A stretch of DNA of 64,000 nucleotides from Pseudomonas gingeri (GTDB lineage Bacteria > Pseudomonadota > Gammaproteobacteria > Pseudomonadales > Pseudomonadaceae): contig NZ_JACAQA010000043.1 of NCBI RefSeq assembly GCF_013385425.1, forward strand, positions 23,979 through 87,978, read 5' to 3'. The first letter of the stretch is position 1, and the number at the start of each line of letters is the position of its first letter. Under the pieces are notes generated by a model, which saw only the letters and a program-made list of their open reading frames with translations, searched no databases and was not told the origin of the DNA. The translations under genes and the position numbers were made by a program. Shown here one piece after another: positions 7,468 to 14,967 of this stretch.

Positions 7468-8685
7468 TCACAACTTCGCACTAAAGCGCAGGCGGCTGAA
7501 AAACAGCACGGCCGCCACGGCGGGTATCAAAGCAGCCAGGCAGACGAACAGATTCCATCCCAGGCGTTCGTAAAGCGGGCTCGCCAGCACCGAGCCCAAG
7601 GCTCCGCTAAGGAAAATACTCGTCATGTAGACCGCATTCAAGCGAGCGCGACTATGCGGATCAAGAGCATAGACCTCACGCTGTCCCAGCACCATGTTCA
7701 GTTGAACGGCAAAGTCCAGCAGCACGGCGCTAACCACCAGCCACAGGTAACCCGAGGCCGGCAGTGCCGCGATCAATAGCGATGCCGGCGCCAGTAGCAG
7801 GGCGATGAGGCTACCCCGCTGCGTATGACCGGCATCCGCCAGGCGTCCTGCAATCGGAGCCGCTATCGCCCCGACCGCGCCCACCAGGGTAAACAGGGCT
7901 ACCTGTGTTTGGCTGAAATGGTGATGACGGATGAGTTCGACAGGCGCAATCGTCCAGAAAATGCTGAAGCTGGCAAAGAGCAATCCTTGATACAAAGAGC
8001 GTTCGCGAAGCACGGCATAACGGCGCGCGAGGCTGAAGATCGAACCGATCAACGCCCCGTAGCTGGCACGGTGAGCGGGCATTCGTTGCGGCAGGGCAAC
8101 CCCCATCAAGAGCGCGATCATCGCCATCAGGGCGGACGCACCAAAGAACACCCCGTGCCAGCCGAACGACTCGGTGAGCGTGCTGGCAATCGGGCGGGAA
8201 AGCAGAATCCCCAACAGCAAGCCACTCATGATGTTGCCCACCACCTGGCCGCGGGATTTTTCCGGCGCCATATGCGCCGCCAGTGGCACCAGGATCTGCA
8301 CGGCCACCGATGTGAGGCCGATCAGCAACGAACAGATCAGAAAGGCTGAAGGCGTCTGGCTCAGCGCGGCACCGGCCAGGCACAAGGAAGCCGCCAGCGA
8401 GAAGCCAACCACCAGCCGACGATTTTCCATCAGGTCGGCCAGGGGCACCAAAAAGAACAGACCCAATGCGTAGCCGAGCTGAGTCAAGGCAACGATGAGG
8501 CTGGCGTGCTCGCTTGACAGGCCAATCTGCGGCGCAATCAGTTCAACGATGGGCTGGGCGTAATACAGGTTGGCGACGACGGCCCCGCAACAGAACGCAA
8601 GCAAAACGACCATCGTGGTGGACAGGGTTGGCGACGTGACAGGCGTCGCCTTCAGATCAGACGTTGTGGAGCTGCCAAGGGACAT
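7468..8685 (-). CDS. MFS transporter, drug/solute exporter type
   Basis: A 405-residue major facilitator protein with about 12 hydrophobic segments. The first loop carries NLYYAQPIVELIAPQIG and the second GYALGLFFLVPLADLMENRR, which place it among the YNFM/DHA1-like proton-coupled exporters. The ATG at 8685 has GAGG eight bases upstream; a GTG two codons earlier is less likely. It is the first gene of a leftward set with LysR and the DsbA-like gene, and is divergent from the molybdenum hydroxylase operon, with 220 bases between. The substrate is unknown. Confidence 0.85.
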   Translation of the reverse strand: MSLGSSTTSDLKATPVTSPTLSTTMVVLLAFCCGAVVANLYYAQPIVELIAPQIGLSSEHASLIVALTQLGYALGLFFLVPLADLMENRRLVVGFSLAASLCLAGAALSQTPSAFLICSLLIGLTSVAVQILVPLAAHMAPEKSRGQVVGNIMSGLLLGILLSRPIASTLTESFGWHGVFFGASALMAMIALLMGVALPQRMPAHRASYGALIGSIFSLARRYAVLRERSLYQGLLFASFSIFWTIAPVELIRHHHFSQTQVALFTLVGAVGAIAAPIAGRLADAGHTQRGSLIALLLAPASLLIAALPASGYLWLVVSAVLLDFAVQLNMVLGQREVYALDPHSRARLNAVYMTSIFLSGALGSVLASPLYERLGWNLFVCLAALIPAVAAVLFFSRLRFSAKL

Positions 8686-8905
8686 GGCCACACCTCATTA
8701 GGGGTTGAATGGATGGCGCTAGCCTAGGTGCCTGTTTGCAACTTAGGAATCAGGCGGCGGAGCAACACTACGATGCGCGAGGCGCAATGCTCGGCGCAGG
8801 TGCAGTTGGCGCAACACACTGTTGCGCGGCGAGGTGATACCCCGCTTCGGCATGCCTGCCTACCCTTCCCGTTTCGAGCACAACGCTGGCGAAGGATGAG
8901 CAAGC

Positions 8906-10177
8906 ATGAACAAGAAAGGTCTGTGGCTAGGTGGGCTTACCCTCGCCGTCTGTGGCGCCGCTTTAGCCGGTGCACTGATGTGGCGACCCTCCCTGCCCCC
9001 CGTCAAGCAACCTGCGCCGCGCAATGCCGAGCAGATCCGGCGCGGAGCGCTGGTGGTCGAGGCCGGCGATTGCGCGGTCTGCCATACGCGCCCGGGTGGC
9101 GAGTATCTGTCCGGCGGACTCCCGCTGGTGACCCCCTTTGGCACGCTCTACAGCACCAACATCACACCCGACGATCGCACGGGTATGGGTCAATGGTCCC
9201 TGGAGGCGTTCGAGCGGGCCATGCGTCACGGCGTATCCCGTGATGGGCATTTTCTGTATCCGGCGTTTCCCTATGCCCATTATCGCCGCATGAGCGAGGA
9301 CGATCTGAAAGACGCTTATGCCTATTTGATGAGCGGACCGCCAGTGGACTCGCCCGCCAGGCCGAACCAGATGAACTTCCCCATGAACATTCGGCCGCTG
9401 GTTTCGTTCTGGAACCTGCTGTTCCTTCATGGCGCACAAGCACAACCGGAGTCCGGGCAAACGGCGCAATGGAGTCGAGGCCGGTATCTGGTCGAAGGCG
9501 CCGGGCACTGCGCGGGATGCCATTCACCGCTCAACCTTTTGGGCGCCGAAAAGTCTGGGCAATCGCTGGCCGGCGGTACGGTCGATGGCTGGGAGGCGCC
9601 TTCCCTGCTGGGTTTGGCCCAAGCGCGCAAGCCCTGGAACAGTCAGCAACTGGTGGACTATCTGCGCGGCGAGGTGGCGGCCGATCATGGGGCGGCGGCC
9701 GGCCCCATGAGACCGGTCAGCCTGGGCCTGGGGAAAATGCCCGTCAGTGATGTGCAGGCCATTGCCGAATACCTGCTGAGCCTGGGTGCGCACACTCCAG
9801 CTGAAACACCCTCGCCGACGCCTGACACCCGAGCGCTCGACCCGACGGCACGCAATGAAGGGGCCGCCCTCTTCCAGGCGGCCTGTGCCGGCTGTCATGG
9901 CGCAGGCGCCCCCATGCGTTTGATCGACGGGCGTCCTGATCTTGCCGACACCTCGGCCCTGCGCTCCGCCAGTTCGCGCAACTTCGTGAAGACGGTACGG
10001 GAGGGCATCGCCATGACCCCGGGCGCTTCAGGCCCCGGCATGCCGGCGTTCGCCGCCCTTCTCAACAACGCCCAACTCACGGTGCTGGCGACATACCTGC
10101 GCGCTCGCGCCGAGCCGAATCATCCCTGGGCCGACCTCCCGGAAACTATCGACGACTTACGCGAGGATGCGCAATGA
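8906..10177 (+). CDS. Triheme cytochrome c subunit of a periplasmic dehydrogenase
   Basis: A 423-residue exported cytochrome. One N-terminal hydrophobic segment (LWLGGLTLAVCGAALAGALM) serves as signal or anchor. Three CXXCH sites are visible (CAVCH near residue 55, CAGCH near 205, CAGCH near 330). This is the architecture of the cytochrome subunits that take electrons from alcohol, gluconate or molybdenum hydroxylase dehydrogenases. Its stop overlaps the next start by four bases (ATGA), so it is translationally coupled to the 2Fe-2S subunit. It probably passes electrons from the Mo enzyme to the respiratory chain. Confidence 0.88.
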   Translation: MNKKGLWLGGLTLAVCGAALAGALMWRPSLPPVKQPAPRNAEQIRRGALVVEAGDCAVCHTRPGGEYLSGGLPLVTPFGTLYSTNITPDDRTGMGQWSLEAFERAMRHGVSRDGHFLYPAFPYAHYRRMSEDDLKDAYAYLMSGPPVDSPARPNQMNFPMNIRPLVSFWNLLFLHGAQAQPESGQTAQWSRGRYLVEGAGHCAGCHSPLNLLGAEKSGQSLAGGTVDGWEAPSLLGLAQARKPWNSQQLVDYLRGEVAADHGAAAGPMRPVSLGLGKMPVSDVQAIAEYLLSLGAHTPAETPSPTPDTRALDPTARNEGAALFQAACAGCHGAGAPMRLIDGRPDLADTSALRSASSRNFVKTVREGIAMTPGASGPGMPAFAALLNNAQLTVLATYLRARAEPNHPWADLPETIDDLREDAQ

Positions 10178-10656
10178 GCCGCATGACCCTGAATGTCAAT
10201 GGAGCGTCCCACGTGCTGGACATCGACGCCGACACGCCCCTGCTTTATGCCTTGCGCAACCAGCTTGAGCTCAATGGCGCAAAGTATGGCTGCGGGCTTG
10301 GCCAGTGTGGCGCCTGCACGGTGATCGTCGACGACAAGCCGATCTTTTCCTGTGTCACCCCTTGCTCAAGTGTGCAGGGCAAAAAAATCCGTACCGTGGA
10401 AAGCCTGGGTACAGCCGATCAGCCCGGCGCCTTGCAAAAGGCCTTTATCGAAAAACAAGCCGCACAATGCGGCTACTGCATCGCCGGAATGTTGATGCGC
10501 GCCCAGGCACTGCTGGAGCGCAATCCCAACCCTGACGAGCAGACAATCACCACTCACATGGCGCCGAACCTCTGTCGTTGCGGTACACATTTGCGAATCA
10601 TCGAGGCCATCCGTGCCGTCGCCGCGTCGGGAGCACACCATGAAGAGCAACGCTAA
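10174..10656 (+). CDS. 2Fe-2S subunit of xanthine-oxidase-family hydroxylase
   Basis: A 160-residue small subunit with two 2Fe-2S domains. The plant-type ferredoxin site CGLGQCGACTVIVDD is near residues 41-55 with a further Cys after FS. The C-terminal helical domain has CGYCIAGMLM and LCRCGTHLRI. The length and motifs match NicA/IorA-type subunits. It is coupled by ATGA overlap to the cytochrome gene and overlaps the Mo subunit start by 17 bases, so the three products should form one complex. Confidence 0.93.
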   Translation: MSRMTLNVNGASHVLDIDADTPLLYALRNQLELNGAKYGCGLGQCGACTVIVDDKPIFSCVTPCSSVQGKKIRTVESLGTADQPGALQKAFIEKQAAQCGYCIAGMLMRAQALLERNPNPDEQTITTHMAPNLCRCGTHLRIIEAIRAVAASGAHHEEQR

Positions 10657-12868
10657 CGTCGATCTCGGGCGGCGCGCCTTCCTGCGCAACGGTTCCTTGC
10701 TGGTGGCGTTCTCGCTGCTACCGGTTGCCGGCAATGCATGGGCCGACACCGAGGTGGATACCCTCGGCACGCTGGTCCTGGCTCCAGACCTGGCCGGCAG
10801 CTTGCGCAGCAACCCTTACCTGGATGCCTGGATACGCGTCGATGCGCAGGGAATAACCGTCTACACCGGTAAGGTCGAACTGGGTACCGGAGTGAAAACC
10901 GCCTTGTTACAGATCGCCGCCGAGCGTCTGGAAGTGGCGCCCGATACCATCAACATGCTGACTGCCGACACCGCGCTGACACCCGATGAAGGCTATACCG
11001 CGGGGAGTCACACCATCGTCGACAGTGGCACGGCGTTATTCAATGCCGCGGCCCAGGTGCGCCAATTGCTGGTGGAGTCCGCGGCCAGGCATTGGCACGT
11101 CGAGCCTGATGGGCTGGTGACCCGTGATGCGCTGATTCAAGGGCCCGACGGGCAGCGCATGAGCTACTTCGAGGCCGTCGGCGGCGTGGACCTGCATCGC
11201 CATGCGCTGCCGAAATCGCCAGCAAAGGCCCCTGGAGAATTCAGCCTGATCGGGCACTCACTGCCTCGCCTGGACATCCCGGCCAAGGTCAGTGGCGGTG
11301 CCGCATTCGTACAAGATATGCGTTTGCCAGGCATGCTGCATGCCCGACTCATCCGGCCACCCAGGCCAGGTTGCCAACTGCTGTCGTTTGATCCCGAGGC
11401 CTTGCAAAGCCTGCCTGGTGTGGTGCAGGTCGTTCATGACGGCAACTACCTGGCCGTGGTTGCGAAGGACGAATGGCAGGCCGTGAAGGCGATGCGCGCG
11501 GGGTATGCGCAGGCGAAATGGAGCGAAGGCGTTGCGCTGCCCGACGCACGCAGCATCCATGCGTTGCTCCCGCACTTGCCATCGCGCCGTTACCCCATCA
11601 GCCACACGGGCAGTCCGGCGGCGGCCCCCGGACCGGGTTATCGGGCACGGGTGACCAAGCACTATCTCATGCACGGTTCTATCGGCCCGTCCTGCGCGGT
11701 GGCCTGGTTAAAGGACGACGTGCTCACTGTCTGGACCCACTCCCAAGGTGTCTATCCGCTACGCGCGGGTATCGCGCAAATGCTCGGCTTACCCCTGGAA
11801 CGGGTTCGCTGCATCCATACCGAAGGGTCCGGCTGTTACGGCCATAACGGCGCGGATGACGCGGCGGCGGACGCCGCCCTGATTGCCATGCGCGTGCCCG
11901 GCTCTCCCGTGCGGGTTCAATGGATGCGCGAGCAGGAAAACCTCTGGGAGCCCTACAGCTCGGCCATGATCACCGAGGTGCAGGCAAGCCTGGATCAAGA
12001 CGGCCGGATCCAGGATTGGGCCTACGAACTGTGGACGACCCCGCACAACGAACGCATCGTCAATGCCGGTCGCCTGTTGCCGGCACGCTTGCTCTCCAAA
12101 CCCTTCACCTCGGCCCCATCGGTGCCTATCGCACAACCGGAAGGCGACGGTGATCGTAACGCCGTGCCCCTCTACAACACGGCCTCGACCCGTATCGACA
12201 TGAACTTCATCACCCTGATGCCATTTCGCACCTCGGCGATGCGCTCCCTGGGTGCGCACATCAATGTCTTCGCGATCGAAGCCTGCATGGATGAGCTGGC
12301 GGCGCGCGCCGGTGTGGACCCCGTCGCTTTGCGCCTCGCCCATTTGGATGACCCTCGCGCTCGGGCGGTGATAGCGCGAGTGCGGGACGACTTCGGCTGG
12401 ACAACCCAGCCCGTCAAGCCGGGCGTGGGGGTCGGCTTTGCCTTCGCGCGATACAAAAACATCATGGGGTATTGCGCCCTGGCGGTGCAGATCAACGTTC
12501 ACCCGCAAACCGGTGACATCGTGGTTGATCGGGTGGTCACGGCCGTGGATGTCGGACAGATCGTCAGCCCCGATGGCCTGCGAAACCAGATAGAGGGTGG
12601 GATTGTGCAATCCACCAGTTGGACGTTGTTCGAAGCCGTCGATTTTGATGCCGCAGGCGTCCGCAGTTACGACTGGAGCGGTTATCCGATCCTGCGTTTT
12701 CCACAATTGCCACGGCGTGTCGAAGTGCATTTGCTCGATCAGCCAGGCCAGCCATTTCTGGGCGCCGCGGAGATCGTGCAAGGCCCGATGGCGGCCGCCC
12801 TCGGCAATGCCCTGGCCCACGCCACTGGCCGACGGCCTTTACAACTGCCCCTGACCCGGTCGCTTTGA
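10640..12868 (+). CDS. Molybdopterin-binding subunit, IorB-like aldehyde/N-heterocycle oxidoreductase
   Basis: A 742-residue large subunit of the xanthine oxidase family, closest in architecture to IorB (isoquinoline 1-oxidoreductase beta). The ATG at 10640 was chosen for its GGAG ribosome site and because it places a twin-arginine-like signal (GRRAFLRNGSLLVAFSLLP) at residues 8-26, implying export of the folded complex. Typical segments are visible: a duplicated Mo-binding fold, GCYGHNGADDAAADAALIAM, PFRTSAMRSLGAHINVFAIE and the C-terminal LGAAEIVQGPMAAAL with the likely catalytic Glu. The substrate cannot be read from sequence; the neighbouring FAD monooxygenase hints at a pyridine-type compound. 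Confidence 0.88.
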   Translation: MKSNANVDLGRRAFLRNGSLLVAFSLLPVAGNAWADTEVDTLGTLVLAPDLAGSLRSNPYLDAWIRVDAQGITVYTGKVELGTGVKTALLQIAAERLEVAPDTINMLTADTALTPDEGYTAGSHTIVDSGTALFNAAAQVRQLLVESAARHWHVEPDGLVTRDALIQGPDGQRMSYFEAVGGVDLHRHALPKSPAKAPGEFSLIGHSLPRLDIPAKVSGGAAFVQDMRLPGMLHARLIRPPRPGCQLLSFDPEALQSLPGVVQVVHDGNYLAVVAKDEWQAVKAMRAGYAQAKWSEGVALPDARSIHALLPHLPSRRYPISHTGSPAAAPGPGYRARVTKHYLMHGSIGPSCAVAWLKDDVLTVWTHSQGVYPLRAGIAQMLGLPLERVRCIHTEGSGCYGHNGADDAAADAALIAMRVPGSPVRVQWMREQENLWEPYSSAMITEVQASLDQDGRIQDWAYELWTTPHNERIVNAGRLLPARLLSKPFTSAPSVPIAQPEGDGDRNAVPLYNTASTRIDMNFITLMPFRTSAMRSLGAHINVFAIEACMDELAARAGVDPVALRLAHLDDPRARAVIARVRDDFGWTTQPVKPGVGVGFAFARYKNIMGYCALAVQINVHPQTGDIVVDRVVTAVDVGQIVSPDGLRNQIEGGIVQSTSWTLFEAVDFDAAGVRSYDWSGYPILRFPQLPRRVEVHLLDQPGQPFLGAAEIVQGPMAAALGNALAHATGRRPLQLPLTRSL

Positions 12869-12872
12869 GTGC

Positions 12873-12910
12873 GGCCACCATGACCGAGCGTGAGCGCGGT
12901 CATGGTGGCC
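12873..12910 (+). terminator. Long hairpin after the Mo hydroxylase operon
   Basis: GGCCACCATGACCG at 12873-12886 pairs with CGGTCATGGTGGCC at 12897-12910, a perfect 14-bp stem with a 10-base loop, five bases after the stop codon. There is no long T run, but the position and stability fit an intrinsic terminator or an RNA-stabilising 3' end. Confidence 0.65.
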
Positions 12911-13015
12911 TCTACCCAGACCGGTGTTGCAACTCACGCAATACGGTTTGGCGAGGAGTGCTGATTATCAGCGTCCGGTCCAGCCCTTAGAGTGGGTCGA
13001 AAAGGAGGACCTACC

Positions 13016-14206
13016 ATGGGCACATTTACAACTCACCCTCAACGACCTGCCGGGGCACCTCGTGCCCTGGTGATTGGCGGATCATTGGGCGGGCTTTTCG
13101 CAGGTAATCTGCTGCGCCAGATCGGCTGGGACGTCGATATTTTCGAGCGTTCTTCCCACGACCTCGACAGTCGAGGCGGCGGCGTAGTGCTGCAGCCGGA
13201 GGTGGTCGAAGCGTTTCGCAAGCTGAACGTTCCATTGACCCACCTGGAGATGGGCGTTCGCTCGCAGTACCGCACCGTGCTGTATCCGGACGGCCGTGTC
13301 CAAAGCAAAACCTTGGCCCCGCAAGTCCAGACGTCCTGGTCACTGCTTTACACAACCTTGCGCCAGGCCTTCGGCAATGAGCGCTACCACCAGGGGAAAG
13401 TCCTGGTGGACCTCGATCAGCCAGAAGCCGGTCGGGTGGTGGCCGTGTTCGAAGACGGCGAGCGCATCGAGGCTGACTTGCTCGTCGCCGCTGATGGCGG
13501 TAACTCGCAGGTACGTCAATTGCTCTGGCCAGAATACCAGCCTGGCTACGCCGGCTATGTTGCCTGGCGCGGCCTCCTGCCAGAAAGCCGTTTGCCCGAG
13601 TTGCCTGCCCAGGTGTTGGCGGGTGACTTCGGTTTCGCAAACGCCGGCGGCTCGCACATCCTGGGCTACCTGGTACCCGGTGAACACAACGATATTCGTC
13701 CCGGACAACGCTACTACAACTGGGTTTGGTATCGGGTTGTCGAGGAGCCACTCATCGGCGATCTCATGACCGACGCCAATGGGCACAAGCGCGACTATTC
13801 GGTACCGGAAGGGCTTCTCGCGCCGGCGTGGCGCGAGCATGTCTGGAGGGAAGCCGACAGGCTGCTGCCCCCCGCTTTTCGGGAAGTGGTGCAAGCCACC
13901 GAACAGCCTTTCGTGCAAAGCATCCGCGATTTGGCGATGCCGCGGATGGTTGATGGCCGGGTGGTCCTACTCGGCGATGCGGCCGCCATTCCCCGGCCGC
14001 ACACCGCCGCCAGCACCTCCAAGGCGGCATTCAACGCACTCGAACTGGCCCGGTGCCTGAGCCAGGCCCCAGACGACACGGATCGCGCCCTGGCGAACTG
14101 GGAACCGGCACAGATTGCCTTGGGGCAACGCCTGCTCGCCCAGGGCCAAGCCATGGGCGATCACCTGATGTTCCACCGTCCGACCCTTCACGCTGGCAGG
14201 CGCTGA
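13016..14206 (+). CDS. FAD-dependent monooxygenase, 2,6-dihydroxypyridine 3-hydroxylase-like
   Basis: A 396-residue group A flavin monooxygenase. It has a Rossmann FAD motif (VIGGSLGGLFAGNLLRQIGW), a DG motif (VAADGGNSQVRQ) and a GD motif (LLGDAAAIPRPHTAAS). The overall sequence (GVVLQPEVVEAF, YAGYVAWRGLLP, YYNWVWYR, PRPHTAA) follows the 2,6-dihydroxypyridine 3-monooxygenase family of nicotine degraders. The ATG at 13016 has AAGGAGG nearby; an upstream in-frame start at 12992 is less likely. It lies after the Mo hydroxylase and its terminator-like hairpin, so it is probably transcribed separately. A role in hydroxylating a pyridine-like ring is inferred. Confidence 0.82.
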   Translation: MGTFTTHPQRPAGAPRALVIGGSLGGLFAGNLLRQIGWDVDIFERSSHDLDSRGGGVVLQPEVVEAFRKLNVPLTHLEMGVRSQYRTVLYPDGRVQSKTLAPQVQTSWSLLYTTLRQAFGNERYHQGKVLVDLDQPEAGRVVAVFEDGERIEADLLVAADGGNSQVRQLLWPEYQPGYAGYVAWRGLLPESRLPELPAQVLAGDFGFANAGGSHILGYLVPGEHNDIRPGQRYYNWVWYRVVEEPLIGDLMTDANGHKRDYSVPEGLLAPAWREHVWREADRLLPPAFREVVQATEQPFVQSIRDLAMPRMVDGRVVLLGDAAAIPRPHTAASTSKAAFNALELARCLSQAPDDTDRALANWEPAQIALGQRLLAQGQAMGDHLMFHRPTLHAGRR

Positions 14207-14239
14207 ATGACCGACGAAGTCCATCAGGCAGGCGGATAG

Positions 14240-14953
14240 ATGTTCTATCCTTCCATCCAACCACCGACTCCGGACACCGAAATGCCCGCCCCCGAATCCG
14301 CCCTCCTGCAAAGCTGGCATCACAACGCCCAATCCTGGATTGAAGCGGTTCGCGGCGGCGCCATCGAAAGCCGCCGCCAGGTCACCGACCAGGCCATCCT
14401 CCTGGCGGTGCTGGGCCGCCAGCCCGAGCGTGTGCTCGACCTGGGTTGTGGCGAGGGCTGGCTGTTGCGGGCGCTGGCGACGAGGGGCATCAACGCGGTC
14501 GGTGTGGACGGCGATGCGACGCTGGTTGAGGCCGCGCGGGCGGCGGGCTCTTCGCCAGTGCATTTGGCCAGCTACGAAGCGTTGGTGGAGGCGAAGGTGG
14601 ATATCGGCCGCGACTACGCGCTGATCTGCGCCAACTTCGCCCTGCTGCACCAGGACATCATCCCTCTGCTCGCCGCCATGAACACCCTGCTCGCCCCTGG
14701 CGGCGCGCTGGTGATCCAGACCCTCCATCCGTGGACTGCGGCGGCGGGCGACTATCAGGATGGTTGGCGAAACGAAACCTTCGATGGGTTCAAGGGGCAG
14801 TGGCAAGCCATGCCCTGGTATTTCCGAACCCTGTCCAGTTGGCTCAATGCGCTGGACATGGCCGGTTTTCGGTTGAGTACTTTGCAGGAGCCGCAGCACC
14901 CACAGAGTGCTGCGCCTCAGTCATTGCTGTTGGTGGCCGAGAAGCGGGAGTGA
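14240..14953 (+). CDS. Class I SAM-dependent methyltransferase
   Basis: A 237-residue methyltransferase. Motif I is RVLDLGCGEGWLLRALATRG (about residues 64-83), followed by the acidic strand VGVDGDATLVEAARAAG. The C-terminal part (LLAPGGALVIQTLHPW, MPWYFRTLSSWLNALDMAGF) matches Methyltransf_12/23-type proteins. An alternative in-frame ATG lies at 14282. It follows the FAD monooxygenase by 33 bases and may be co-transcribed. The methyl acceptor is unknown. It converges on the 833-residue cytochrome-like gene with only 14 bases between the stops. Confidence 0.85.
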   Translation: MFYPSIQPPTPDTEMPAPESALLQSWHHNAQSWIEAVRGGAIESRRQVTDQAILLAVLGRQPERVLDLGCGEGWLLRALATRGINAVGVDGDATLVEAARAAGSSPVHLASYEALVEAKVDIGRDYALICANFALLHQDIIPLLAAMNTLLAPGGALVIQTLHPWTAAAGDYQDGWRNETFDGFKGQWQAMPWYFRTLSSWLNALDMAGFRLSTLQEPQHPQSAAPQSLLLVAEKRE

Positions 14954-14967
14954 GCCACACCGGCTTC

